Shown in pieces: positions 25,201 to 39,100 of a stretch of DNA of 64,000 bases. The stretch comes from Monosporascus cannonballus (taxonomy: Eukaryota > Ascomycota > Sordariomycetes > Xylariales). The position numbers and the translations under genes are program-made. The notes under the pieces are model-generated. The model saw only the letters and a list, made by a program, of their open reading frames with translations, ran no database searches and was not told the origin of the DNA. The first letter of the stretch is position 1. Every line of letters begins with the position of its first letter. Location of the stretch: positions 434,001 to 498,000 of the forward strand of contig QJNS01000004.1 of the NCBI GenBank assembly GCA_004154925.1, read 5' to 3'.

Positions 25201-28200
25201 CGGTTTTAAAAATAATATAAAATCTTAATTATTATATTAATAGTAAAATAATAAAATTTTGAACAATATTAAACGTTACGTTTGAAGACTTTTTTAAGTG
25301 TGTTTCGAAATTACCCAGTTTGTTTCGTGTTTTAATATAGAATATATTTAAACATGTTATTTATCCTTTTTGCTAACATATTCATTTTTTAAACTTAGAC
25401 CAAAAATGAGTTATATATAAAAATCAATATTATGTTTTTAAAAAAATATTTTATTGCGCGGGACAGCAATTTTCTTTTTTTAATAACTATATGAATTATG
25501 TATTTAAATGCAGTTGATTGAAAACATTGAATTTTCATTTAATTTAAAGAGCTAAGTTATTAATTTGTTAGGTTTTGTAAAACGATTTGTCGAGAATGCT
25601 AATATTATAATCTATCAAGATGGTTTTCCTCGATTTCATTAACGACATTAATATTTCTTTTATATTTAAAATATATTATTTTACTTACTTTTCATTATTA
25701 TTTTAAGAAATTCTTTATTTTTTAAAAATATATTAGGACCATTTTGTCAAATCTATTAAAAATTTGAAATACACATTTTCACTAATTTCTAATATTTTTT
25801 AAATTATTCTTTTAAGCCGTTTTGTTATTGTTGCAATATTTTTTATATTAGCTATTTAGCTTTTGAGATTTTCTTTCCATATCTGAACTTAAAGAATGTA
25901 TGCTTATTTTAAGTCAAAGTTTTATGTATCATTTTTTCACTGTTGTTTACACTGTTTTTCTATTATTTTTCCTTATTAAATAAATAGTTATTTTTATAAA
26001 AATATTTAAATATTCGAGTTTTTAAAATGTTTTATTTAAAATGAATTTGTTCTTTTAGTGGAAATATGTTTTAACCTTTTTAATAAATGATTATATAAAA
26101 AGATATAAATATTTTACAAATCTATGGCCTTTATTTAATTCTTTCTCCATTTTGTAAGTAGACTTTTATACTTTATTTATTTTACTTATGTTTACGGCCA
26201 CAATGTCTCCGGTATATCTATTTACTATAAGTAAATTCAACGATATAAACGTTTTGTTTTTACGTTATATTTCAGTTTATTATTAAATATATTAAACAAT
26301 GTTTTATTTCTATCTTCGGTTTACGGGATTTTGATTGAAAATATTTCAAGTATTATTATATTTGTCGAAATAAATTATTTTATTAGACTTGTAAAATGTT
26401 CATATATAGAGATCAAATTTTCGACGACAGTGTTAAAACTAATTTTTATTTTATTTTTAAAAACAATATAAATTGAAAATCATTTTTATAAACAGTATTA
26501 AATAGACATTATATATATTTAAATATTTCATTGTAATATATTTCAATTAATATAAAGCGCTTTATATAAATAAACTGTTACATAAAGAGCTTAATTTAAT
26601 TTAATATTTCCTTCAAATTGCAGCGTTTGATATTGTTTTGTATTTAAATTAAATATTTTTAAACATTTTTCTATCGTTATAAATATAAGGTTTCGTAATT
26701 AAACATTACGAAAGATTAATTTATATTAGAATAAGCTGTAATGAATATTTCTTTATATTTTAATCAATACGTATTATAAACAATTCACGAATAGTGTGGA
26801 GTAAAATTTACAACGTAAAAGAATTTTGTAATTAAATGAATTATTAAATCTTCTTCATCTAATCAATATTTAATCTATGATAAAAAGGCTTAAATACTTC
26901 AATTATTTCGGTATATTTTTAAATATTATAAGTGTTTCAAATTTAAAAATATCTTTATAAGTTAATATTACATAAATTCATTCATTAATAACAAGTATAG
27001 TTATGTACTAAATTATAATAATAATCTTAATAACTGAGTTGTATTATTTCTTGATGGTTATCAAATTAGTTATATTTAATTAACAGTTAATCGCAATCGA
27101 ATTAACTATATTCGACTAGCCTTTAATCGTAATTGAACCGAGCAATTTCGATTAACTTACATTACGTAACATTTGTCAAGATCGACATCGTTTAGCGCCT
27201 TATCCTAATCGTGCCTTTGGGAGCTTGGCCGCCGACCATTAATATATATCCTTTAAATAAAAAGGAAATACCCTTTTTAATTAACTATCCTAGATATTAT
27301 AATTGAAAAATAAACGGGAAAATTAAGAACCATAGTGCTTAATTTATTGCTTAACGAAAATTAACCTTATATATATTAATATAGTTAAAATATTTCTATT
27401 AATTTGTTTCTCTTTATTATTATAGCGGTACAAAGTAACAATATAATCACATAGTGTTATTTCCTTTATTGGTTTATACTTAATATTAGCTTTTTAGGTT
27501 AAAATAATTCTTTTTAATACGTGCATTAAGTTTATCAATATTTTAAGATGGAAAAAATTATTTTTAGATTCACCGTCAAATATAACATTGTTGTAACGAT
27601 TAGTTATTTAAATAATAATAATAGTAATCATAACGAATTATATTACTTTGTCTTAATGTATTACATAACTCCACAGTAATATTTATTTCAGAAAAAGAAT
27701 TTAAATTAAATAATTCTAAAATATTATAATAAGATAAAGTAATGAGATATTTAATTCCTTAATCATATTGGGTATTATTTATCAATACGTTTATTATAAC
27801 CGCGTGTGTAACACATCTTATATTTTCGCATTTCTATTTAATGTTTTTATAATATTTGGTTTTAAACCATATCAATAGAGATTTCTGAATCATATGTTTT
27901 AGTTAAAGTTTAGGTTGTTCCTATATAATAACATTTTTAAAAATAAATTACTGTCAATTTTAGTAGCTTGCCAAAATTTAATTTCTCTCGTGTAAATGGA
28001 TACGATTGAACTAAATAATTCGGGTAAGAATATTGTGTTTTTTCAGAAAGAAATATTAAGAGATCTTATCAAATTTATAAGTAAATTACATTAATAATTT
28101 TTTATGTTTTAGAAGTTTTCGTTCTATTTTTGTACGAATATTTTTAAAAGCTTTTACAAATAAAGAAAAATCGAAATGGTAGAACACGTAGATTTGAAGT

Positions 28201-29193
28201 CGGTTAAAATATAATTGAAGAAATTTAATATGCAAAAAAAAGTATTAATATATAATGACATAAATCCGGCTTTGGCAAATCCTTATTTAATAATATTGAA
28301 CATTATAATAATTTCAAGCATGTTTCAGAGATTAGCTGGATTCGCCGTTTTGCAATTTAAATAAAAAAACGTTACATTAAAACGTTCATACAAAAAAATA
28401 AATATTTTTCAAACTAAAAAAATTAAAAAGGTCGAAAGGCTAAAACCGATATTAAAAAAGTATATAAAACGCAATAATGGCGTTATTCGCGTAAAGGTTT
28501 TTCGATTTTTTTAACAATAATATTCGTAACCGTTAATAATAAAGATTCGTTTTGTTAAATAACTGACTAACAATTGTTAACTTAATTGAGCCACGAAGTC
28601 TTTTCGATCATATTCGTAACAGTTGTTAAACACGTTCCTGTTACAATTAATATTGTGTTTTATCCCAGCTCTATTTCTTCGACTAGCTTTAAAAGTCTCT
28701 ATTTTTACGGGTTGCGATTTTACCGTATATATTCTGATATATTGACACCAATACTAGATGAAATCTAAATTTAGTATTATTATTATTCAATATTGTAACG
28801 CGCATTACTATTTTCACGAATTTACAATCAGCTTTTTAATGTTAAGATTAAGGATTATTTCTTTTTACTTGAATAAGAAATAACTATAAAACTGAATTTT
28901 GGAACATAATATCGTACATTTTTATAATCTATTTCGTTTTATGATATTTGCTTATGCTTTTTGAAATCTTTATTTCATTTACTTGTATTATTAAAAATTC
29001 TTCAATATTTGTAATGATTATATTTATGGCTTTAAAAGTCTTATAAAAAGTTTACGTTGTCAAAATTATAAATCTTATATAACACCTTATTTTAGTGCTA
29101 TACATTAAATAATCTTAAACTAGTTTCGTGGCGTTTATAAATTATTTTCATAGACTCCTTTATAATAGATTTTAAATTAAAACGCTTTTTAAG
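22221..29193. other. AT-rich desert, probably including the rest of the 21286 element
   Basis: No intact gene. The left part should hold the pol relic of the element whose LTR is at 21286, but it is too decayed to read. A short frame at 23951-24175 is AT-composition chance. A patch at about 27050-27240 is less AT-rich and contains several copies of an AATCG(N)AAT / CGATTAA motif on both strands, ending in GGGAGCTTGGCCGCCGACC; it looks like an unmutated remnant of a mobile element terminus but could not be assigned. Confidence 0.5.
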
Positions 29194-29198
29194 GTTTT

Positions 29199-29548
29199 TG
29201 TTATAACCCAACGGGCTACGATCTCTAGAAACGGTTTGCTACGACCCAACCACGAATGCAAGGTGGGGCAGGTCACGTGATAAATCACCAACTTACTGGA
29301 GGTGAACTAGTCAGCCGGATTACCAACTTATTGATGGTAAGCCAGTAAGCCGGATTAACATATATATATTTATTATTTCCACAATTTAAATAATTTCAGC
29401 TTAGAATAAAACATTGTTATCTAAGGCACCGTTAGTATTACGAAACGTAATTAAGATATCTTATTACTACACAGTTCTATAATACTCCTGCCAATATAAA
29501 CCAGTACGACATAGGCTCAATAATTGGTTAAACTACCTAGCCGTCATA
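29199..29548 (-). mobile_element. Solo LTR (350 bp) with 5-bp target-site duplication
   Basis: On the plus strand it starts TGTTATAACCC and ends CCGTCATA, the reverse complement arrangement of the 21286 and 40705 LTRs. The 5-mer GTTTT is present on both sides (29194-29198 and 29549-29553). No internal region is attached, so it arose by LTR-LTR recombination. The TTGGTTAAAC..CCGTCA end matches its relatives, while the other half is of a different subfamily. Base composition is near normal, so it escaped most RIP. Confidence 0.9.
29288..29357. repeat. 35-bp tandem duplication inside the solo LTR
   Basis: Two adjacent 35-nt units, 29288-29322 and 29323-29357, both begin CCAACTTA and end AGCCGGATTA. 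Differences are confined to the middle. It lies in the variable half of the LTR, where promoter elements would be expected. Confidence 0.85.
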
Positions 29549-29553
29549 GTTTT

Positions 29554-32500
29554 TTAATAGTTAACAAATTTTAACGCTTAATATGCCGATTTATAATAAA
29601 AAACCTAAACAATATATAAGGCTGTTTGCTATAATAATAACAATTTCTTAAAGCTTTAATCTGCAACAACTTAATAAACCTTTACTTAAGTAATAGCGAA
29701 TAAAAGTTTAAATTTTCAACGAAAGCGCCGAATTTAAAATATTAGGAAAGTTTTAAAGAAAAATGTTTTGATGCATTTATATCGGTACGATTAGCTATAA
29801 TCTAATTGATTTTGTTATACTACGTCATTAATTTCAAATTTTGTTCAAAAATTAAATTTAAAACCCGCAAAATACTAAATTTAACAATGTATATAGTGGC
29901 TAGATATTTTCCGAAAACGAAAATATAATCGCGGCGTTATGAAAATATAAATCCGATATATGATAAAGAACTTATCGACAGCGAGAAGAAATTTCGAAGA
30001 ATGTTAAATTAACTATTTTATTTTATATTAACAGAAAATGTGTTCTATTCAACCTGAATTATATTTTAAGAAAGTTTCGAAGTATATTCTCTCTATAATC
30101 TATACAAAGCTTTGCTTTTTCTTTACTATTGTGCGAACTATGCGCCAAATTCAGTTTATAAACCAATATACTATAAATAAAGCAAATATTTGAAAAAGCA
30201 AAGAAAGTTAATAAAACGGTTATAAAATTGGCAGATATTATTCCTAGGAAATGTAATAAGTTTATAATAACGTTAAAAATATGTATTTTCAAATATATCC
30301 ACTTTATATAATGTAGAATTGCCGTCGCATATATCTTTAATAAGTATGCTCTCGAAAAATAATGATTAAGGCTATTTAAAAATTCAATACACGCTGGTTA
30401 CCAAAAAATGAATAATAACGTAATTATATTAAAATAATTAAAATACGCATTTTACCTCTAATTCGATAGCATTTCGTAACAAATAATCGTTTTTTCTTTC
30501 AAATTCTATGTTATATAACTGTTCTTTATATTGATATATTTCTTATCATAATTAGATAAGAACTTCGCATTATGTAACATTACTATATTTTTAATACTTA
30601 AAAAATATTTTATTATCGTCCAAGAGACTAGTAACAGGCCTGATTATAATTCTTTAATATAATTACCGAATATTAAAAGTGTATTGCCAAATTGTGGAAA
30701 TCGTGATTACTAAGAGAAATATTAAATATAAATAACTTTATAACGATATTCTTTTTTAAAAACTTAAAACACTATTGAAGATCGTCGATATAATACTTTA
30801 CCCGGCTTATATATAGAAAATACCATGGGGAAAAATGTTGCATAATTAAAATGAAATCGTATATACTTTTTGCGAAGAACTAAAGTTAAGAAAAGAAAAT
30901 ACGAACGGCCTCAGAGAATATAACAAAAACGTTTCACAATATACAAAAAGTAATAATTAAAATAGCTAAAACACTTAGAAATTTTAAATCCGAAAACGTC
31001 TTTTTCTATTATAACAATAAACTTCCACAATCGAAACTGTAAGAATCGTAAAATCTAAAACGCCAATTTGCTATAAATTAATCGAAGAAAGTTTTTACGA
31101 ATTGATTAAAGATTAAATCAGCTGAAAGAAAGTTATTAAAGGTTAAAAACTTATAAAAGCTAATGATTAAATTGTATTTTACAAGTATATTAAAAAGTAA
31201 TTAATGAATAAAATAACGCAAGTTTCATAATTTAAATCGTTTTGTTTTATCAAAAAGTACGTTATTATATTGTTTTAATGTCTTATCTTCATTTATTATT
31301 AATGTGATTTAATTTGTAAAGGCTGAGATTAGGTAGTTTTATTACGTATAATAATGCGAAATATAAGCAAAAGATATCATATATATAAATATCCACATTT
31401 TAAGACAAGGTACATAATAAATTTGATCCTGCAATTTCTTTAAATGTTTATATATCTTATGGCCTAATCATTAACATTTAAAACAACCGTTAAAATAAGG
31501 CTTTGCAAGTCTCTTATCTTTAGCGGAGTTATGCAGTATAGCTTCGGATGAATGTCTATTTAAAGAGAAATCTAGGACAATATAAGTTGAAATTCTTGAG
31601 TTTAAAGAAAATATGACTTAAAAAGGCCTGAAAAAAATCTATAAATGTTAAATGTCTAATACAAAATAGAACTGTCTATTATTTTATAACAAAAATAAAT
31701 TTAATTTAAAGAAGTCGTTTATTAGATAAAACGATTTTGTTATTATGAAACAGAATGAATTCTGTAATTATTTAATCTCGTTTTTAGTTCAATTAATATA
31801 TATTTTGAAAATTCTGTTTTATTAATTAATTAACTTCTGATATCGTTAGACATTGTAAACTTCTATGTTATATTTATTTGTGAACCAACCGGAACTTAAT
31901 AAATTTATAAAGTTGGAAAATTTATTTAAATATAAAAAGTTATATTCATTGTTAAAGTAATTTTGTATTTTAGCCAAGATATTAATAGTATTATTTAATT
32001 TTATTATATACTAAAAGCTTTTTAAAAAAAGTTTTAAAAATATATAAACGTTTAAATAAAAATGAAATTAAGGCCTTTATTTCGGATACACAATTACATC
32101 TAATTTGATAAATATTGGATATTAATTTAAAAACATTAATTTTTTAAATTTTGAAAGATTAAATTACAATTTGGTCAAAAATTTAAATATGCTTAATTCT
32201 ATACAGTCTATATTTTATATATTTCTTAGTCAGATTAATAATATTTTTCGAACAGCTAAAATTTAAACTGGCTATAAAACTTCTCGTAAAGGATTAAAAA
32301 AGGTATATATAATTGAAAGATATTTGAATTTATTTCATATAAAATATTAATTTATTAAATATTTTTGGAATTTTCTAAAAAAAAAAGCTAAAATCATTTC
32401 CGTATTATTAATACATTTAAACTATTAGTTTTCATACTCAAGATATTATACAATATATTATATATTCTTAATATAAATAATACCAATGTGTTTTATATTA

Positions 32501-34170
32501 TAGTATTTAAAAGAAATTGAATATTATAATTATATCAAAATATATCAAAAACGGATAAAATGGAAATATGTTAAAACCTTTATTAAATTAGGCTAAGATT
32601 TATATTTACAAAATAACGATTAAATTATTTATATAACATAAGTTTAAAAGTGTGAATTAATAATACGAACATATACTACATTAATAAAAGAGAAATGCTT
32701 AATTTAAATAATAAAACTCAAATGGTAAAATAATATAAAACTTTAAGTTATTTTTATAAAATACGTAGAATGTTAGAAACATTAAAAGTATTAATCTAAA
32801 TTAATAAGAATATAAAAGCATACATAATCAAAAAATTAATTAAGAATATATAACACTTCAAACAAAACTACATTACGTAAAAGATTTAACTGTTATAAGA
32901 AATTTGTCATTATTTTTTTAAACAGTATAAATATTGTTTTAATTATAAATAGATTAAACTATAAAACGAATTCTACGTATATAAATATACAGTGGCGGAT
33001 ATTGTGAATAGAAATCTCTTAAACCTTTACAACTAAAAACAATTAAATTTTTTATTCAATTTACTTCTGAAAAATACTTAATAACAAATAAAAATAAATG
33101 ATTACGTAAAAGACATACCTATAAAACCTTTTGTATTATTACCAATAATATAGTTATTAAAAATAGAAAGAATAAGTGTAACAAGTAATTTATAAATATT
33201 TTAAATGGTCATTATTGATTAATAAATCAAATTAATTTTATTATAACATTCGCTATGAAAGTTTTATACGAAAAAGTAATTAAAAGGTTTTTCACTACAG
33301 AATGAAAAATATTTATTTATATTGAAATAAAAACGAATCTTATAACATTATAAAATTATCTTAACAATATAAAACATATATACTTTAATTTAAAACTTAA
33401 AATAAAAAGAAATAAAACGTATAATAATAAAATATGTTAAATATATAATGAAAGAAATAATTTGATAAATATAATAAAGAATTACAACCACTATTTATAA
33501 AAAGATTACACGTTCGTAAAATTTAAAAATGAAAAGGAATGTGTAACCAAAACTGTTAATAAAGAAACAGAAATATTTAAACAACATTAAACTTCTTGAC
33601 GTAAAAATTAAAATATATTAATATTCTATTTTAATAAGGATTGTTAACTTATTTAACCTTGTATGTAAAAGTAAGAAAAGATTATCTATAAATATAAGTT
33701 CTGAAATTGAAATATATATTAATTATAACAGAAAGGCTTCAAGTGAAATTAATTAAACAAAAGAATTTATTTAAAAATATTATGTAATAAACTTTGATGT
33801 GGAGATATTATGTTTTATAATATGCTTTTAATATAGGTCAAAGCTAAGTAAAAATAATATTTGAATTCTTTAAAAAGTTATATATATCTAGAAGAGTTTA
33901 TAAGCGATTAATAAGAAAGATGAGGAACATAATTCTTAATTACAAAAAGCTATAAATGCAAATATAAAATTTAATAAATTATTTTCACTTTAAAAAAAGA
34001 AACTAAGTATTAAAAACATATTATAATCCTTAGGTAATAAAAAGAAAAACAATTAAATAACGACTTTTAATTATAACTTAATAAGGTGAAACCTTTAATT
34101 TATATATAATTGATGAATAATACATATACATAAGTATTTAAAAGTAAATTTAATACTAAATTATTAAAAT
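29554..34170. other. AT-rich desert without recognisable genes
   Basis: Stops are frequent in all frames and no transposon protein could be read. A 77-codon open frame on the minus strand at 30059-30292 has no recognisable features and is attributed to chance. Confidence 0.55.
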
Positions 34171-34175
34171 GTGAT

Positions 34176-34564
34176 TATTACGACCTAACAAGCTCCGGCC
34201 TCAAAAAACGGTTAATCAAGGATCACACGGGCCACCTCCCGGGTTACGTAACGATAATCACTGCCAAGCCAGTGATTATCAATAATCAAAGGTGATCCCA
34301 AGTGATAATGATCACCATCGATTACGTGATCATAAGTGATCGAGCCAAGAAAAAGGAAAATATATACGTTCATTATTTCCATAATTCAGATATCTTCAGC
34401 TTGCAACACTTATTAATACTAATCGTTTGCAATACGACTTCTGCACCTTGGTATTGAGAGACGTGACTAAGTTACTTTATTGCTATAGAGTCCTACGATA
34501 CTCCTGCCAACATAAACCCGTACAACTAAGGTTTAACAGTTGGTTAAACCCCTTAGCCGTCACA
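34176..34564 (-). mobile_element. Solo LTR (389 bp) with 5-bp target-site duplication, barely RIP-mutated
   Basis: On the plus strand it starts TATTACGACC (from TGTTACGACC) and ends AGCCGTCACA. GTGAT flanks it on both sides (34171-34175, 34565-34569). Its variable half matches the LTR at 56688-57088 (GCTTGGCA, GTTACGTAACCCG, AACCGTTTTTT), so both belong to one subfamily. It contains a perfect 11-bp inverted repeat, GATAATCACTG / CAGTGATTATC (34253-34263, 34270-34280), and further GTGAT/ATCAC boxes to about 34345. Confidence 0.92.
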
Positions 34565-34569
34565 GTGAT

Positions 34570-35642
34570 ATATAAACTTATAAAATAATTCTTAAAAATG
34601 TATTAATTAACATTTACTTTAATAATAATTTAGTAAAAAATTATAACTTAAAGCTTTTTAAATATGTTTAAAACATTTATTATTAAAACTAGATTTGATT
34701 TTTAAAGTCTTTATAAAATAACTTATTTTTAAAATATTTTATAAAAATATGAAAATGTAATTTATAGGCAAAACTAAAAACTGGTATAAGCCTGTTGCTA
34801 AATATGAATTATTTTTATATTTATTAGATAAAATATAAAATAAACTTTACGGGGATAAATTGTTCATAATCGAAAAACATAATATTAAATATAAGGGTAT
34901 TAAAATGTAATAAGGTAGGAATAAATGATCTTTATAAATATAAAGTTTGAATTATTTAAAGAGTTACTTTACATCAGGACAATTTAAGAAATATTACAAG
35001 ATTTTATATATTAATATATAATATTATATATAGATATTTTCATGTTTGTAGTAACCTACTATATTTGTATTTGTCGCTAATAAACAGATTATATACGAAA
35101 TATATTTATTAAAGTTTTTTAATTGTATAATACCATAAAGTTTTATTTAATAAACAATATTAACTTTGCAAATTAAAGAAATTAAAAACCGTAAAACATA
35201 AGAGGATTACCGAACTAATTCAAAGTATATATGAAACAAATTTATAGTTATACATTAAAACTGTAAAGTACAATTAGAAAATAAAATACTTTTAAAATTT
35301 ATTAATTTGTATAAAAAGCGTATTTTGAATGTTATTATATTTAGTTAACTTTTGTTAACTTTGGTTAAACTTATTGAATATAAAATTTATAAATAATAAA
35401 AACGCTATAAGAAAACAAATATAATTATATATTATTTAAATATACTTTATTAAATGAAAATCGATAAAATAAACTATACTTATATTAAGTAATGAAATTA
35501 TTAAATAAGTAACATATGTTATATATTATTATATTATTTAATGAGATTTAAATAAACCGAGTTTTAAGTATAAGATATTATATAAAAACTTATAATAATT
35601 AATATAACTTATGGAAAAACTAAATCTCTATTAAAAAAATAT
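34570..35642. other. AT-rich DNA, nothing recognised
   Basis: AT-rich spacer between the solo LTR and the miniature LTR element; no gene or repeat identified. Confidence 0.5.
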
Positions 35643-35647
35643 ATTTA

Positions 35648-36119
35648 TGTTACAATCATCAGTTATAACCTATAGATATATAAGACAGAATAATGCGGTT
35701 AATGCTCGAGCGGATAGCGTTCTACTTTTAATACTATAATAACTAGAGTTTTGTTCTTTTGTATTATAACGGCTTATCAGCTCCTCTAAAGGTTAGACGT
35801 TCGATTTTTGGATTAAGTAGGTAACTTACTCCCTAAATATACTCGATATAGGGCCAATTTTTAATTAATGTAACTATTTGACCACAGGGCTTAAATCGAC
35901 GCTGATTTCGAAAATTGCCGAACAGCTAGGTGACTTTCGGTTAGGAGCTTTTAAACTTAATTGCTTCGAGATAATGTAACTAAAAAGCGGACCTACAGTA
36001 CTATTCCCAAATGGCACCTAGTAAATATATAAGGCAAAATAAAGCGGTTAATGCACGAACTAAAAACGTTCTACTTTTAGTTGTACAACAGGTAAAGTTT
36101 TGTTTTTTATACTGTAATA
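35648..36119. mobile_element. Miniature LTR element (TRIM/SMART-like, 472 bp) with TSD ATTTA
   Basis: Two direct repeats of about 124 bp (35648-35771 and 35997-36119) flank 225 bp of non-coding DNA. They share AATATATAAG/ATATATAAG, GCGGTTAATGC, CGTTCTACTTTTA and GTTTTGTT in the same order. The 5-mer ATTTA occurs immediately outside both ends (35643-35647, 36120-36124). The left repeat starts TGTTACA; the right one ends CTGTAATA (from ..ACA). A third LTR of the family, with its own TSD, lies in opposite orientation at 52110-52233. The interior has no protein frame, so the element would depend on another element's enzymes. Known small non-autonomous LTR elements of fungi and plants have this size and architecture. 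The sense strand is not settled. Confidence 0.85.
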
Positions 36120-36124
36120 ATTTA

Positions 36125-39100
36125 CTAAATTATTGTTTATATAAATTATTCATGCTTTATCCATTTTTTAAATATAAAGGCATTTTTTGATATCATAGAA
36201 AACTATTAAAACTAAAACGAAATATAATTTTGCTATATTTTATAAATAAAACTGAACAGACATGCAATTTAAGAATTATAAATGAATAATTTAATTTAAA
36301 AACACCCTTACTGAAATTTAAATACAAAATATAGAATATTATACTTAGAAAATACTTGCGTTTTTTGATGTCATTATAATAACCGTTATACAATGTAATA
36401 TATCTTAAAATATTAAAATATATAAAAGTAATTAATCGAAAAATAGGGGTAGATTGATTTATAAATTTTTAATGACCATTAGCGAGATTTTAAATGAAAT
36501 TTATATTAATATTAATTTTGTAAATATTTATTGCTTATTAAAAAGTAGCAATATTTGTAACACATTTATAAATTTAAAACTAAAATTAATATTTTAAAAC
36601 AATATATTTATAAAAGCCACTTCAAATAAATTCATTATTATATGATGGAAATTTTACGAAAACCTAAAACAGCTATTAGTATTCAAATAATAAAAATATT
36701 TTTAAATTACTACTTTAAGTTTAAATTCTTGTATTAATCTCTCTAAAAAAATATATTACCATAATACTTTCGTAACATATATTTTATTATAAAAGTTAAA
36801 ATATCGAACCAAGAACATATATTTCGTAAAACTCTTCTTAACATATTCGTATTCCTGTAAAATTCTTTTTTACTAAAATTTTCGATCAATATAAATTTTA
36901 AATACAGCTTATCATTAAAATCTCGCCTAAATTAAAAATTTGTATCTGCATTTAAATTATATATCAACGGCTAAATCGAATATAGCAAACGCTTTTACCA
37001 TATTATGTCTATTATAATTAAAGTATTGAAATTAATATAATACTTATCATTTAATTGAACTATAATCATAATTATTGCGAAACTTTATAACTATATAGGA
37101 AACCTATATTATAATTCAAAAAGCTATTTATAATACACAAAATAAAATGTTCTGAACATTACTACAATACTTATATTAATATAATTTACGTAGATATATT
37201 AAAAATAAAAATAAAAATGCAATTTATATATTCAATGTTTTTCTTAAAATACGTATCCGTGTAAACAAAAAGTAAAAGAAATAGTCAAATATTACCTTAA
37301 TTCTTAGCCTGTGTTAAACTCGTCGTTTTTTTAACTGCTGTATTTTAAGATGATTTAAAGCTTTTTTATTTCGCTTTTATCTACGTCAAGTTTTATTTAA
37401 GTTTTAAAAGGTTTTTTACGTCTTCAATAACCCGGCAACTTAACGTTTGGAATTGTCGTTGATTCTCGCCAAAATTTAACTATCTGAAATTTTAAGCTGT
37501 TTGCTATTTTTCTTTTTAATTTTATTAATAACCTTTCTATAATTCATATATTTTTCGGCGTAAATGTTTTTAAAGATCGAATTTTTTAATTTTTACATAT
37601 TCAATTGTATCCTAAAATTCAAAGCGGAGATCGTCTTTTAAGGTAAGTATTTTAAATCGATTAAAATATATACAGTTTTCGTTCTTCTAATAGTTTTATA
37701 GCATTTAATTACTATAAATCAAACGATTTAGTTAGAGATTTTGCTAAAACTGATTACCAGTATTATGTATCTGGAATTTTGCAGCATATTTTAGGTATGG
37801 TAATTAATTGTGATTTGCGAAAATGTCGCAAAAAACAATCAAGATTAGAATTCTTAGCCCTAATACTAGCTAACGTCTGATATTTCTAGCCGTATAACTG
37901 ACGGTGATTCGCATAGTTTTTTTGCGTACTTAGGTTTTACCCTCAAGGTTTACCGTTTAAAGTTTAATATGTCGACTTTGTCGAAACGGCTAACGAGAAT
38001 AAGATTGATGAAAGACAATACTTATCTGTAATTACATATTCGGCTTTAAAAGAAGGTTTTAGAAAATTAAGATATAATATATTTTAAGTGAAAATGTTAT
38101 AAATTAAATATTATATTGGTGAATAATCAATACAACATTTATTTTATGTATTATATCGTATAAAAGTTTTATAAAAATTTGAAATAATTTTAACAGTATA
38201 AGATAATGTTAAATACTTTCTATAAATACAAATATAAATAAAGGTTAAAACTAAAATAAAAATGATGTTTTATCTTTCGAAAGAATAGAAATTAGTTTAT
38301 TTTATTAATAAGATATAATAAATTATTTAATTAAATACGAATAGTTAGTTTTGAGGACAAATATTTGTATAGAAATGTTAAATGGATTTAAAATATAATT
38401 ATTAATTAAAAGTTGTGTTAAAACTTAAACAATACCAAGTTTTCTATCTTTTATTTATATATATTAGTAATAAATATTATTAAAGTCAATAAAGAGAGAA
38501 CAGATAATATAATGTACAACATAGAAAGAACCTTAAATATCTAAAAGGATTTAGTTATTTTATACTTAATTAAGTAACGATATATTAAGTCTCTAAACAG
38601 AAATTTATAAATATTGAATAGTTATTTAAGTTTCTTTATAAATGACATTAATAGTACTTTATAAAATATTTATATTTATTGATACTTTTAGCAGTTTACA
38701 ATATTATAATTATTAATAAATCTATCTTTTTTACTTTGTATTTTATGCGCGTTTTTATTTTAAAGTATGGTGGAAAAATAAAAATTAAAAAATATTATTT
38801 TGATGCCTTAAATATATAGAAGTTTTTACAATTAACAAAATATAATTTTGTTAAACATTATTACTATTAAACGAAGCATAGCTTCACTACAATATCTTTA
38901 TATTTTACACCTCTTCTTGAAAATATTTAATATAAACTTTAGTAAAATTCTAGATCAGTTATAATTTACTTGTTTGAAGATATAATTCTTATATTTGTCT
39001 ACGGCCTTTAATATAACCCAATTTTTTTATTTTTACAATACGCGTAATTATATATAATATCGAAATTCGACCTTAAAATTAAAAGAAAAAAAAACAAAAT

